In this document: one piece after another, positions 1-9,587 of the stretch
Layout of the letters: each line of letters starts with the position of its first letter
Position numbering within the stretch: the first letter of the stretch is position 1
DNA from: Thermoplasmatota archaeon
GTDB taxonomy: Archaea; Thermoplasmatota; JAKEGO01
NCBI GenBank assembly: GCA_028279595.1
Contig: JANQNK010000004.1
Location: 62,001-126,000, forward strand
Direction of reading: 5' to 3'
Length of the DNA: 64,000 nucleotides
Notes under the pieces: model-generated
What the model was told of the DNA's origin: nothing
Databases searched by the model: none
Seen by the model: the letters and a program-made list of their open reading frames with translations, nothing else
Made by a program: the position numbers and the translations under genes

Positions 1-59
1 GCGGCCTCTTCGACCATCCGCCTTCCAATGGCTCCACAGCCGACGACTCCAAGGATCAT
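1..59 (-). CDS. N-terminus of a Rossmann-fold NAD(P)-dependent dehydrogenase (partial)
   Basis: Only the first 19 codons lie in the window; the gene continues past the left edge. They read MILGVVGCGAIGRRMVEEA, a first beta strand followed by the glycine-rich GxGxxG dinucleotide-binding turn. The start is the ATG preceded by GAGG five bases upstream; an in-frame ATG eight codons earlier lacks such a site. The motif resembles L-aspartate dehydrogenase (NadX) and homoserine-dehydrogenase-like proteins, but so short a piece cannot separate these from other oxidoreductases. Confidence 0.45.
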   Translation of the reverse strand, partial: MILGVVGCGAIGRRMVEEA

Positions 60-137
60 CGGTCCTCGATTGGCAAACAACATGGACGCATTAAAAAGGA
101 TTTGCATTGAACTGTTCGCATTGGTAAAGGCTCAGGC

Positions 138-518
138 CTAGAACGAATAGGACCTTTCGGGGAGGGTCCAGGCGCCGAAAGCTGAGAATATCATGCAGAC
201 CGCGTAGATGGCGATGATGGCCGTCCATTCCAGGAACTCGAGCAGGATGAATCCCCTCATCACTCGGAGGAGCATGACGACCGTCGACACCACGATGGAG
301 GCCTCGACCAGTCCCAGCATGACGGCGAAGGGAACGGCCCTGTCGCGGTGCTCCCACATCGCCATCCTGGCCCCGAAGTACGGACCGAGGATGAGCCAGA
401 CAGCGATACCGACGATCGGCAGCAGGATGGTCGGTATGAAGAGGAAGAACACTATGAGGCCGAGGAGCATTGCTGAGGGTCTCGTCGTCCTCATCCTGTC
501 GGCGAAGGAGATGGTCAC
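138..518 (-). CDS. Small integral membrane protein, four predicted TM segments
   Basis: The 126-residue product is almost entirely hydrophobic, with about four membrane segments (roughly residues 18-45, 60-82, 88-112) and a charged EHRDR loop in the middle. I do not recognise a family. The start is GTG: a TATA-like box lies about 26 nt upstream, so the mRNA probably begins at or next to the start codon, and an ATG two bases upstream would stop at once. It is divergent from the SCP2-like gene. Function unknown. Confidence 0.6.
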   Translation of the reverse strand: MTISFADRMRTTRPSAMLLGLIVFFLFIPTILLPIVGIAVWLILGPYFGARMAMWEHRDRAVPFAVMLGLVEASIVVSTVVMLLRVMRGFILLEFLEWTAIIAIYAVCMIFSAFGAWTLPERSYSF

Positions 519-539
519 ATATGGCTATTCGGCCGAAGG

Positions 540-548
540 ATATAAAAG
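540..548 (-). promoter_or_regulatory. TATA box of the small membrane protein gene
   Basis: On the minus strand this reads CTTTTATAT. Its centre is about 26 nt before the GTG start of the downstream gene, the archaeal TATA-to-start-site spacing, which implies a leaderless transcript. Confidence 0.5.
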
Positions 549-715
549 TTGTCCGATGGACCGTCCTAGACGGTCTGCAAGGACCGAGGGGCATCTCCAT
601 GGACGGTACGATCGGACGCCCGGGACTTGTCGCCAATATCGTATCTGTACCATTTTTTCCCGATGCCAGAGCCTGACAATAACCACCACCGGTCTGGGAT
701 GACCACCAGATTAAG

Positions 716-725
716 TTTTTATGCT
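716..725 (+). promoter_or_regulatory. TATA-like box of the SCP2-like gene
   Basis: An AT-rich stretch (TTTTTATGC) is centred about 28 nt before the ATG of the SCP2-like gene. There is no clear Shine-Dalgarno sequence before that ATG, so a leaderless transcript covering the two-gene operon is likely. Confidence 0.4.
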
Positions 726-747
726 TAAACTGTATTAAGGGACCGCA

Positions 748-1086
748 ATGACATTGGATATGATTGAGATCATCCAACAGAAGGTGGCGGAGTTCAACGA
801 GAAGGTGTCCGCGGACGAGAAGATGTCCAAGGACCTCGGGGGCGTGACTAAGAACATCCTGATCGATCTGGGTGGCGAGAGGGTTTTCCTGGAATTGAAG
901 GATAACGCGATAGGTATAGTCGATGAATTGGGTGACATCGACATGAAGATCGTGACCACCCCCGAAGTTCTCAGCGGAATAATCAACAAGGAGATCAGTC
1001 CGATGAGGGCGCTTCTGATCGACAGGACCCTGAAGGTCGAGGCGAGCCTGGAGGACAAGTTGCGGCTCCGAAAGCTGTTGGAATGA
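748..1086 (+). CDS. SCP2 sterol-carrier-like domain protein
   Basis: This 112-residue protein matches the single-domain SCP2 family. It has an N-terminal helix, strands around ILIDLGGERVFLELKDN, and the diagnostic tail in which a D-x-x-I/V strand (MKIVTTPEVLSGIINKEI) is followed by a helix and then MRALLIDRTLKVEASLED. SCP2 folds form a hydrophobic pocket for lipids or acyl-CoA; the ligand here cannot be inferred. It is predicted cytosolic, and only 13 nt separate it from the giant coiled-coil gene, so the two are probably co-transcribed. Confidence 0.75.
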   Translation: MTLDMIEIIQQKVAEFNEKVSADEKMSKDLGGVTKNILIDLGGERVFLELKDNAIGIVDELGDIDMKIVTTPEVLSGIINKEISPMRALLIDRTLKVEASLEDKLRLRKLLE

Positions 1087-1099
1087 GGGTGGAGGACCA

Positions 1100-4000
1100 A
1101 TGAGCGGCCCGGACGAAGCGGAGAAGCACCGACTGAAAGGCAACGAGCATTTCAAGAGTGGTAATTATAGAGGGGCGCTCGACGAGTTCGAACTGGGTTT
1201 GAAGGACGACCCGGACAGCATCAGGATACTCAACAACATGGCCATAACGCAGAGGGCGCTGAAGCTCTTCAAGGAGGCTCTCGGCACCTATGACAGGATA
1301 CTCGAGATAGACGCGGACAACGACAAGGCCCTCGTGGGGAGGAAGAAGTGCCTCGAATCGATGCCCGATGAACCGGAAGAGGAGGAGGTCGAGTTCGAGG
1401 CGGGGGAGCCGCCGGCCGAGGAGGCCGAACTGGAGCCCGAGAAGGACCTTCTGGACGACGATGCCAGTTTCGACGACGTTTTCTCCGATCTCCTGTCCGA
1501 TGATGAGGATGAGGAGCCGGCCGTCGAAGAGGAGCCTGAGGAGAGACCGGTAGAGAAGCCAGGAAAGGAACCAGAACCAGAGCGAAAGAAGGCACCGGAA
1601 CCCGAGAAGGTCGTCGAGGAGAAGCGAGAGGCAAAGGTCGATACATCCAAGACGGACGATGAGATCAAGGCGGTGAAGGCTGCAGCGGAGGAGCAGAAGC
1701 AGGCCATAACGGACGAGCTCGAGGATGTCCGCGCAAGTGCCGAGAAGAAGAAGGAGTCCATCGTCCAGGAGATCGCCGACCTGCAGGCCAGCATGGACGA
1801 GAAGAAGCGCGAGATCGAGGAGGAGATCCAGCGAGAGACGGAGTCCGTGCGGAGGGTCACCGAGGAAAGGAAGCGGGTGATCGAATCCGACCTCAAGAAG
1901 CTCGAATCCCGGCTGGAGAGGAGACAGGGCGAGCTTGCTGGCGAGATCGAGGAGCTCGAGGAGGCCGCCAATGCGAAGAAGGCCGTCCTGCAGAGCGAGA
2001 TCGACGACCTGGAGGGGACGATCTCGAGGAAGAGGGCGGAGATAGATGAACAGATGGCCGAAGAGTCCTCCCGCATGGCAGCGGAGCTTGAGGAGAAGCG
2101 CGAAGCGGCGAAGGCGGGGATACAGCGCGAGATAGACGAGCTCGAGGCCTCGGTCGAGACGAAACGACAGGAAGTGAAGGACCGTATCGCCGATGAGACG
2201 GCAGACATCGAATCATACCTTCAGGAGAAGAAGGACGAGTTCGAACGTTTACAATCATCAATGGAGGAGGAGGTCGAGAAGGCTACCGAGGAGCGGAAGC
2301 GACTCATCATGGCCAAGGTCTCCAAGATCAAGGAAGCTGCCGAGAAGCAGAGGGAGCAGCTAAGCGCCGATATCAAGGAGCAGAAGGCAGAGCTCACGAA
2401 GCTCAAGGAAACGATAGTGCGGGGCCGTGGTGAGCTGGACCGGCTCAAGACCGAACAGGCGGCTGCGGAACGCGATATCGAGGCGGCCGTCGAGGAGAGA
2501 AGGGCCGCCATCACCGAGGAGCTGTCCGGGGTTGAGGGAGAGCTCCAGGAGATGACCTCGAAGAGGGAGGAGGCCCAGCAGGAGCTCGACGAGATCAATT
2601 CCGGCATCAAGGAGCGGCGGGAGGCCGTCTCCAGGATCGAGGGTGAGCTCGACGAACGCAAGGCGGCACTGCAGATAGAGCTCGATGAGATCGATACCGC
2701 CGTTGAGGAGCGGAAGGGCGAACTCACGGGCGAGATCGAGGCGCTGGAGGCCACCCTCGGGGAGAAGCGCGAGGAGGTAAACGGACACCAGAGCCGCCTC
2801 GCCAAGCTCAAGAGGGCCATCACGGACCGCGAGGACGAGATCGAGGCCGAGCTGGCGGACAAGCGGAAGGCGGCCGAGGAGGAGAAGACCGCGCTGGAGG
2901 AGGAGCTCACCGGCCTTCGGCAACAGGCGGAGGAGAAACGCAATATCCTCGTTCAGAAGGTCAAGAAGATCAAGGTCGCAGCCGAGAGTCAGAAGGCGAA
3001 GATCAACGAGTCGATCGAAGAGCTGAAGTCCCAGGAACAGGAGATGGCCGATTCGGTGGAGGTAGCCAAGGCGGAGCTTGCCGAGATGGCCGGAAGGAAG
3101 ACAGAGCTGGAGACGGAGGTGGCCGGCCTCGAGGGAACCGTTGAGGAGAGGAGCCAGGCCCTCGATGAGGAGCTCGCCGAGGTCAAGAAGGGCTTCGCGA
3201 GGAAGAAGGCCGCCATGGAAAAGGAGATCGCGGAACTCGAGGAGACCTCCAAGGAGAGGAAGGCGGACCTCGAGATCGCCATCGTCTCACTGGAGGAGGA
3301 GCTTGCCGAGAAGCGCGAGCCCGTAGAGAGGGAGATCGGTGAGCTGAAGGAGGAGCTGGCGACACTCAAGTCCGAGGCGGTCGAGAGGAAGAGGACCAAG
3401 GACGAGCAGATGGCGAAGCTCGACAAGCTCAAGCGCGCGATCGAGAAGAGGCAGGCCGCCGTGGACGAAGAGGTCACGGGACTCCAGGAAAAGCTGGAGG
3501 AGACCAAGGGATCCCTCGAGCGGGAGATCCAGGAGACGGCGGAGGCGGGGGAGAAGGAGAAGAAGCTGCTAGAACTCAAGCTCAAGAAATTGCGCGGGAT
3601 CGCCGAGGAGAAGAAGGCCGAGATCGAGGAGCGGATCGCAGGGATGGAGGCCGAGGCCGAGGAGCGGAAGGCCGAACTGGAGACGGAGTTCGGCGACCAC
3701 AAGACCGCCCTCGAGGAGGCCCAGAAGACCTACGATGAACAGAAGGCCAGCTTCGAGGAAGCGCAGGAGCGCGCAGAAAGCATCAACGAGAAGATCACAT
3801 CACTCAAGGAGACGCACTCGAAGTTGAGGGCGATAATCTCAAGGGACACCGAGAAGGCGTCAGGCCTCAAGGCCGAGCGCGAGAAGCTCAAGAAGGAGAT
3901 CGAGGAGAAGCGCGAGGAGATCGAGGCGGTCCGGTCCGAGCATGGCACGGCCCGCAAAGAGATCGACGCGAAGCTCAAGGAGCGGGAGTCGGAGCTCGAG

Positions 4001-6538
4001 AAGAAGGAGGCCGAGATCGACGGCCGGATCTCCAAGAAGAAGGCCGAGGTCACGGATGCCCTCGAGAAGCTCAACAAGCTCAAGGCCAAGCTCAAGGTCG
4101 AGAGGTCGGAGATCGACGACCTCAAGGACCAGATGGGTTCGGAGGCCGTGAAGGTCAAGGCCCTCGAGGAGGAGCTGGCCGAAAAGGAGGCGCAGATAGC
4201 CGAACGCGAGGAGCGCGTCGCCTCGGACAGGAAGAAGCTCTCGGCAATGAAGGACCAGGTCATGGAGAAGGCCAAGGCCATCAAGGCCGGTCAGGGGAAG
4301 AGGAGCGAGAAGGCAGACAACATTTCGGCCGACCTACTTGCCGCAAAGGCGGAGATCGCGACCCTGAAGGATGCGCTGGCAAAGGCCAATGCGACCATCG
4401 AGGAGATCTCGGGAACAGTCAAGGAGGCTATCGAGAGCGCCGGGGAGGACAGGGCGAGGCTGACCGGCGAGCTCGCCGAGAGGGAGAAGGAACTCGCCAA
4501 GAAGGAGAAGGACTTCGCCGAGAAGGACGCGAACACGAGGCAGCGCCTCAAGGACGAGATCGAGAAGCTCAGGGTCCGGAAGAAGGCCCTGGATGACAAG
4601 GAGAGGAGCAACGAGGAGCAGACGGAGAGAGCCTCGAACGCTCTCAGGAAGGCCAAGGCGAAGGAAGTGAAGTACGATCAACTCATGCAGGAGATGGGCG
4701 AACCCGAGGAGCTCGAGAAGCTAAAGGAGACGCTCGAGAAGGTCCAGAAGGCCCACGACGAGGCTATCGAGGAGCTCAAGGGAAGGAAGAAGTCCGCCAG
4801 CGAGGAGATCCAGGCGCGTAAGGACGAGCTTGCGGCCCGGGAGAAGGAGATCATCGACCTGGAGAACGTCCTAAGGGAGCGCCAGGGGATGGTCGAGGGC
4901 TCAGAGGAGCACATGTCGAAGCTCCGGAAGAAGGAGAAGGAGCTTGCCGAGCGCGAAAGGGACATAATCGAACTGGAGAAGGTCCTGCGGGAACGCCAGA
5001 AGGTGGTCGACGAGGACATCGAGGAGAGAAAGGCCTCCGTCGACGGGGACGCGAAGTCGCTCGAGGACCAGAAGAAGATGCTCGAGGACAAGGAAGCGGA
5101 GCTCGCCGAACTGGAGAGGGGCATCAAGGAGCACGAGGAGACCTTCGAGAAGGAGATCAAGAAACGGGACGATCTCCTGAAGGAAAAGGAACGCGACCTC
5201 AAGAGGCGCGAGAAGGCCCTGGAGGAGGGCGAAGCGCAGCAGGTCAGCGAGCAGGAACGTGACACTATCGAGAAGCTCGCCGAGATCAGCGTCCAGAACG
5301 ACGAGCTCAAGGAGAGGGCCGACGAGGCCGAGAAGAACGCGAAGTTCCTGGAACTGGAGCTCAAGAAAGCCCAGGACGCGAAGGAGGCAGAGATCGAGAC
5401 CCTCCGCGAGGAGTACGAGGCGGCATCGTTGGACGCGGGTGCGGCCGATGGAAAGCTCAAGGAAGAGATCGAGAAGCGCGACGCGCGCATCGCCAAGCTC
5501 AAGGAGGAACTCGACACCGTGGAGGAGAGATACACCTCCACCGGAAGCCTCAACGCAAAGATCGAGGCCTTGACCCGCATGCTTAAGAACGCCTCCGAGG
5601 AGGGCGGCATCGACAAGTCTACGGTCGACCGTGTCGAGAAGACGCTCAAGGAGGTGCTGTCGCACGAACTGGACGAGCGCACCGAGGACATGGAGAAGGT
5701 CGAGAAGGGTCTGCGGGACAAGATCGACCAGCTCGAAGCGCTTGTGGAGGTCGAACGCGGCGAGTGCACGAACCTCCGTCAGCAGCTCGAGGAGATGGAG
5801 AACGAGATGACCGACAGGGTCCTCGAACTGAGGAACGAGCTGAAGACTGCCAAGGCCGGAGGCGGCGAGGGCGACTTCGACGAGGAGACCGTCCGGAGGA
5901 TCATGGGCGAGCTCGAGGAGTTCAGGGAGGACCTTGACCGGAGAGAGGCCGAGCTCGCCGAGCGAGAGGCGGCCGGAGGCGGGGCGAGCCCCGAGATGGT
6001 CGAGGCCATGGAGACGCTCAAGGCGGAGCTCGAGGAGAGGGAAAAGGCCCTCGAGGCGAAGGAGGAAGAGCTCGTCGAGCGCGAGAGCAAGATACCCGAG
6101 GTCATCCCGGAGGGGGAGATCGACGCTAGGACGAAGAAGATCCTCGACGCCGAGAAGGAGCTCAAGAAGAAGGCGCAGGCCTTCATGAAGAAGAAGGCGC
6201 AGTTCGAGAAGAAGCACAAGGAGATCGAGGACATAGACAAGAAGATCAAGATCCGAGAGGAAGCGCTCGAGAAGGACAAGGCGCTGCTCGAGACCCAGCG
6301 AGACCTCCTCGGTGACGTCAAGAACGTGAGGAAGGTCATGAAGGAGAAGGCCGAGGAGGTCGGATCCGTCGCGGAGGCGGTCGAGGAGATGTTCGGGGCG
6401 ATGTTCGAGATCTCCGCAAGCGATTCCCTCGAGGACGCCGAGAAGAAGGAGCAGATAGACTCGCTCAAGGAGGACGTCGCAGCACTTCTGGCAGCGCTGA
6501 AGGACGTCGGACAGAACCTGAAATCGGGTTCAGCGTGA
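1100..6538 (+). CDS. Giant TPR / coiled-coil protein (1812 residues)
   Basis: Residues about 6-90 form two to three TPR-like helical pairs (HRLKGNEHFKSGNYRGALDEF and a following copy). An acidic Pro/Glu linker runs to about residue 180, after which about 1,580 residues are almost pure heptad-forming K/E/R/L/A sequence. A degenerate internal repeat is visible: the segment K-V/L-x-K-I/L-K/R-x-A-A/I-E recurs near residues 407, 621 and 828, a spacing of 214 and 207. There are no Walker motifs or hinge, so it is not an SMC or Rad50 ATPase, and there is no signal peptide or TM segment. If fully extended the coil would exceed 200 nm. A structural, scaffold or segregation role is inference. It follows the SCP2-like gene in one operon. 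Confidence 0.85.
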   Translation: MSGPDEAEKHRLKGNEHFKSGNYRGALDEFELGLKDDPDSIRILNNMAITQRALKLFKEALGTYDRILEIDADNDKALVGRKKCLESMPDEPEEEEVEFEAGEPPAEEAELEPEKDLLDDDASFDDVFSDLLSDDEDEEPAVEEEPEERPVEKPGKEPEPERKKAPEPEKVVEEKREAKVDTSKTDDEIKAVKAAAEEQKQAITDELEDVRASAEKKKESIVQEIADLQASMDEKKREIEEEIQRETESVRRVTEERKRVIESDLKKLESRLERRQGELAGEIEELEEAANAKKAVLQSEIDDLEGTISRKRAEIDEQMAEESSRMAAELEEKREAAKAGIQREIDELEASVETKRQEVKDRIADETADIESYLQEKKDEFERLQSSMEEEVEKATEERKRLIMAKVSKIKEAAEKQREQLSADIKEQKAELTKLKETIVRGRGELDRLKTEQAAAERDIEAAVEERRAAITEELSGVEGELQEMTSKREEAQQELDEINSGIKERREAVSRIEGELDERKAALQIELDEIDTAVEERKGELTGEIEALEATLGEKREEVNGHQSRLAKLKRAITDREDEIEAELADKRKAAEEEKTALEEELTGLRQQAEEKRNILVQKVKKIKVAAESQKAKINESIEELKSQEQEMADSVEVAKAELAEMAGRKTELETEVAGLEGTVEERSQALDEELAEVKKGFARKKAAMEKEIAELEETSKERKADLEIAIVSLEEELAEKREPVEREIGELKEELATLKSEAVERKRTKDEQMAKLDKLKRAIEKRQAAVDEEVTGLQEKLEETKGSLEREIQETAEAGEKEKKLLELKLKKLRGIAEEKKAEIEERIAGMEAEAEERKAELETEFGDHKTALEEAQKTYDEQKASFEEAQERAESINEKITSLKETHSKLRAIISRDTEKASGLKAEREKLKKEIEEKREEIEAVRSEHGTARKEIDAKLKERESELEKKEAEIDGRISKKKAEVTDALEKLNKLKAKLKVERSEIDDLKDQMGSEAVKVKALEEELAEKEAQIAEREERVASDRKKLSAMKDQVMEKAKAIKAGQGKRSEKADNISADLLAAKAEIATLKDALAKANATIEEISGTVKEAIESAGEDRARLTGELAEREKELAKKEKDFAEKDANTRQRLKDEIEKLRVRKKALDDKERSNEEQTERASNALRKAKAKEVKYDQLMQEMGEPEELEKLKETLEKVQKAHDEAIEELKGRKKSASEEIQARKDELAAREKEIIDLENVLRERQGMVEGSEEHMSKLRKKEKELAERERDIIELEKVLRERQKVVDEDIEERKASVDGDAKSLEDQKKMLEDKEAELAELERGIKEHEETFEKEIKKRDDLLKEKERDLKRREKALEEGEAQQVSEQERDTIEKLAEISVQNDELKERADEAEKNAKFLELELKKAQDAKEAEIETLREEYEAASLDAGAADGKLKEEIEKRDARIAKLKEELDTVEERYTSTGSLNAKIEALTRMLKNASEEGGIDKSTVDRVEKTLKEVLSHELDERTEDMEKVEKGLRDKIDQLEALVEVERGECTNLRQQLEEMENEMTDRVLELRNELKTAKAGGGEGDFDEETVRRIMGELEEFREDLDRREAELAEREAAGGGASPEMVEAMETLKAELEEREKALEAKEEELVERESKIPEVIPEGEIDARTKKILDAEKELKKKAQAFMKKKAQFEKKHKEIEDIDKKIKIREEALEKDKALLETQRDLLGDVKNVRKVMKEKAEEVGSVAEAVEEMFGAMFEISASDSLEDAEKKEQIDSLKEDVAALLAALKDVGQNLKSGSA

Positions 6539-6549
6539 GAACGGTCCCA

Positions 6550-7194
6550 TCATTCTACTGGAAGTATCTCCACTGTGACAGTGGATATGATCCTCTTTGC
6601 CCATTGAAGCTTGGCCATCTTGATCTCGGGGTCCCTGTGATGTGAGTGCTGGCCAAGGATGTCGAACCTGAATCCTGCCAGCCGGATGGAACGTGCACCG
6701 AGTTCGTCGGCTAGCATCACCGCCCGGTCGCCGTCAGTGAATCCTCCGAAGTTCCTAAGGGAGCCGAACGGACGTACCTGGGTGGTCCCGCATACCTTTC
6801 CATGGAACTCCGGGACGTACTCCTCGAGCGATCGAACATTGTCGCCGTGCGCATGGATCACGATCCTCTTGCCCGCCTCGCTGCACCTGATCTGGTCCTC
6901 GACGTCGCCGTCGAGGTCGGTGACCACGATGTCAGGGACGAACCCATAGTCGAGAAGGGGTGTCGTGGCTCCGTCGGCTGCGATCAGTACGCCGTCGGTC
7001 GGTGGTTCCGATCCCAGTGCGGCGCCGACGACGATCACGTCCCTTCCGCCGATGAGCTCCTCGACCGCAGACCAGTCGCATGTCGTGTTCACCATCCCAT
7101 CGAGCAGCTCCGCCGCTCTCCTGTCGGCCTCGGTGTCGAAGCCGAACTCCTCGACGATCCGTCCGTAGAGGTCCATCCATTCATCGATCCGCAT
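6550..7194 (-). CDS. mptE: 6-hydroxymethyl-7,8-dihydropterin pyrophosphokinase (MptE-like)
   Basis: This 214-residue protein belongs to the archaeal DUF115/MptE family, which transfers pyrophosphate from ATP to 6-hydroxymethyl-dihydropterin in tetrahydromethanopterin or folate synthesis. Visible family blocks are IVVGAALGSEP, IAADGATTPLL, PDIVVTDLDGD, IHAHGDN and a C-terminal GFRFDILG segment; the TDLDGD and HAHGDN blocks are the probable metal/nucleotide site. Its start codon lies inside the end of the upstream AIR-synthase-like gene (14-nt overlap), so translation is probably coupled. Cytosolic. Confidence 0.85.
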   Translation of the reverse strand: MRIDEWMDLYGRIVEEFGFDTEADRRAAELLDGMVNTTCDWSAVEELIGGRDVIVVGAALGSEPPTDGVLIAADGATTPLLDYGFVPDIVVTDLDGDVEDQIRCSEAGKRIVIHAHGDNVRSLEEYVPEFHGKVCGTTQVRPFGSLRNFGGFTDGDRAVMLADELGARSIRLAGFRFDILGQHSHHRDPEIKMAKLQWAKRIISTVTVEILPVE

Positions 7195-8470
7195 TCCGGA
7201 CCTCCTCCACTATCCTCCGCTTCTTCTCCGCCGATCCCGCGGCCGCTTGAGCAAGGGCCTCTTCGATCTCGCTAAGGTCGGGTGTTCCGAGGGCGACCAC
7301 CCTCTTCAATGGTGTATACGGCTCCTCGCGGAACGAGGGCTCGACCCTCTTTCGTTCGTCTCCGAGGAGCACATGGCCCCCGCCCTGTCCCACGGTTCCG
7401 ACCACATGTGCCGTTCCACCACCGGTGAGGATCGCCTCCGAGACAAGATCGACCGCTTCCATGGGAACGGCCATGAGTATCGAGTCCGTGGAGACACCCA
7501 TGTGGTCGATCCCGAGGCCGTCAAGCATCCCGAGGACCGTTGGGTCGACGCATCTCCTGAGCGCCTCTGGGTCGAGATGGATGTCGATGTCCCTTCCGTC
7601 GACGAGGTCGAGGGCATCCCCCCTGATACCGCCGTTGGTAACGTCGACCATGGCGTGTATGGTGCCAAAATGGCCCCTGACCGATGATATGTCGCGATGG
7701 AAATCGATATTGAGGGTCCTTCCGACGACCTCGGGAAGGCCGTTGTAGATAGCCGTCGTCGCGATCGTGCCCCCGCCACGGCCTGCGGTCATGAGAAGGG
7801 CGTCTCCGACCTGGATCCCTGACCTGGCCATAAGGTCATCGGCGTATCCTACTGCTCCGACGCTGCCGGTCAGGCGGGTTCCGAGGACCATGTCGCCGCC
7901 GATGCGGAGGGTGCTCCCGCCCGCGACCGGAACGCCCGTGAGCTCGGAGACCGCGCCGATGCCGGCGACAAGGTCGAAGACGCTTCCAACGTCTCCGTCA
8001 TTGGCGATATGCACGTCGGAGGTCATGGCAAGGGGATCGGCCCCCATCACCATGACGTCGCGGAGTGCAGCCCTCGCGGCGTGGAAACCGGCCAGGAAGG
8101 GGAACCTGGACAGGCGAGAATGTATGCCGTCAACGCTTGCCACCATGTGACCGTCTCCGAGAGGGAAGGCGCCAGAATCGTCCATATCCTTCGGTGCTAT
8201 CGTCAGACCGGAGGTCGGGAGCAGGGACGCGATGAGGCGATGGATGATACTGTCGCCGGCGCCACGGCACCCGAGGCCCGATCCTCCCGCAGTGAGTCCT
8301 GACACGGATGGTACGGCGATCTCGAGGGAGCCAGCGCTCTCTGAGAGCGATATCTCCTCGAGGAGTGCGTCGAGGGCGTCCGGACCGATGGCGTCCTTCA
8401 GACGTTCCTTGAGACCGGCGTCCTTCCCGTCCGCGCGAAGGTACTGGATGGCCAACTCCTCGATGTCCAT
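7181..8470 (-). CDS. AIR synthase-like (PurM/HypE/SelD superfamily) protein
   Basis: The 429-residue protein has a helical N-terminus (about 1-60) and then the two-domain PurM fold: a Gly/Asp-rich ATP-binding N-domain (GDGHMVASVDGIH, RDVMVMGADP, GGSTLR) and a C-domain beginning around LLMTAGRGGG with VDVTNGGIRGD and GVSTDSI. Family members use ATP to activate an amide or similar group. It is not canonical PurM, HypE or SelD, and resembles archaeal AIR-synthase-related proteins of unknown substrate. It sits between the DUF373 gene (9-nt gap) and mptE (overlap) in one operon, which hints at pterin or cofactor metabolism (inference). Confidence 0.75.
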   Translation of the reverse strand: MDIEELAIQYLRADGKDAGLKERLKDAIGPDALDALLEEISLSESAGSLEIAVPSVSGLTAGGSGLGCRGAGDSIIHRLIASLLPTSGLTIAPKDMDDSGAFPLGDGHMVASVDGIHSRLSRFPFLAGFHAARAALRDVMVMGADPLAMTSDVHIANDGDVGSVFDLVAGIGAVSELTGVPVAGGSTLRIGGDMVLGTRLTGSVGAVGYADDLMARSGIQVGDALLMTAGRGGGTIATTAIYNGLPEVVGRTLNIDFHRDISSVRGHFGTIHAMVDVTNGGIRGDALDLVDGRDIDIHLDPEALRRCVDPTVLGMLDGLGIDHMGVSTDSILMAVPMEAVDLVSEAILTGGGTAHVVGTVGQGGGHVLLGDERKRVEPSFREEPYTPLKRVVALGTPDLSEIEEALAQAAAGSAEKKRRIVEEVRNADR

Positions 8471-8479
8471 GCGAAGCCC

Positions 8480-9565
8480 TCAGAACCTCCAGTCGTCGAC
8501 CGCGGTCTGGGGGATTATGTGTTCCTTCAGGTAACCGTGCCCGATGATGCCGATCGAGGCGATGACCATCGCCGTCACGATGCTCCAGAAGATGCCGATG
8601 ACCGTATCGGACGTGGAATAGTCACGAATGTACTCGTAGAGACCGAGGGTCCCGTTCAGCAGGAAGCCGAAGGAGAGGAGGGCGAAGGAGACCGGCCAGA
8701 TCGAGTAGTCCTTCTGGTCCAGTCGAAGGTAGTCGTCCAGGACCTTGCCGAACACGATGAGCCATACCCCTCCGATGAAGAACCAGATGGCCGCCTTGAA
8801 GAAGAGGATTATCAGGTGTTCGAGGTTCTCGGACCCGAGGCTGTCAGTATATCCGAACAATATCCCGAGTACGATGAAGAAGAGTGCGAACATGTAGATG
8901 TATACGGAGATCGCACCAGTTCGCACGGCCTCCTTGGCGTCCTTTCCCAGGTTCATCACCAGGTTCTCGAGCCGGAATGCCCAGATGAACAGCGTGATCC
9001 CTATCATGAAGACGATCGCGCCGGTGCCCAGCTCCGGCCTTCCGGCGAAGGCCGCCATCGACCATAGTATGCAGGCCATGGCCAGAGGGATCATGACCCT
9101 CTTCCTGGCCTTCTCCTCCATCATGGTCTTCTTGATCATGTAGTAGAACGACTCGAAGCGCTCGCTCTGCTGGACTATGACCCTGACCTTCCGGTCGATT
9201 ATCACCCTTGATTCGATGATCGGCGCGATGGCCTCGTCCTCGGCGCCGTCGTCGAACAGTATGACCGACTTCGGTTTCAGGCGCTTCAGGACAGATTCCA
9301 GCTCGGTCTTGATCTTCTCGTCCGATTCCCGGCCGATGTTTATCGAGCCGCATATCGTCACTATGGAGACCTTCTCGCCCTGGGCCTTGAGGGTGTCATA
9401 CTCCTTGATGGCTGCGAAGAGGGTGTTCGCGTCTGAGTCCTCCGGGTCCGCCATGATGAGCTTCTCGGCTGCAGAGAAATTGTTACGTCGCCCGACTATG
9501 GGCGTGCTGACACCCGCCTTCTCCCCGAAGTCGTTGTCCCTGTCAACGCAGAGGATCAACCTCAT
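8480..9565 (-). CDS. DUF373 family membrane protein
   Basis: The N-terminal ~145 residues are a soluble alpha/beta domain starting MRLILCVDRDNDFG, the characteristic archaeal DUF373 opening, with later blocks VTICGSINIG and VILFDDGAEDEA. It is followed by about seven TM helices (residues ~155-350). The function of DUF373 is unknown; the acidic D-R-D-N-D pocket suggests metal or nucleotide binding (inference). A TATA-like box about 29 nt upstream of the ATG makes it the first, leaderless gene of a three-gene operon. Confidence 0.8.
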   Translation of the reverse strand: MRLILCVDRDNDFGEKAGVSTPIVGRRNNFSAAEKLIMADPEDSDANTLFAAIKEYDTLKAQGEKVSIVTICGSINIGRESDEKIKTELESVLKRLKPKSVILFDDGAEDEAIAPIIESRVIIDRKVRVIVQQSERFESFYYMIKKTMMEEKARKRVMIPLAMACILWSMAAFAGRPELGTGAIVFMIGITLFIWAFRLENLVMNLGKDAKEAVRTGAISVYIYMFALFFIVLGILFGYTDSLGSENLEHLIILFFKAAIWFFIGGVWLIVFGKVLDDYLRLDQKDYSIWPVSFALLSFGFLLNGTLGLYEYIRDYSTSDTVIGIFWSIVTAMVIASIGIIGHGYLKEHIIPQTAVDDWRF

Positions 9566-9587
9566 CGATGAATAGAGGGAGACTGTC

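Noticed and set aside
4901..6217. Long open frame antisense to the coiled-coil gene (438 codons), with others at 1288-2208, 2221-2943 and 4678-5769
   Set aside because: The sense gene is built from GAG/AAG/CTC codons, whose complements rarely contain stops. The antisense products are Leu- or Ser-rich low complexity with no motif.
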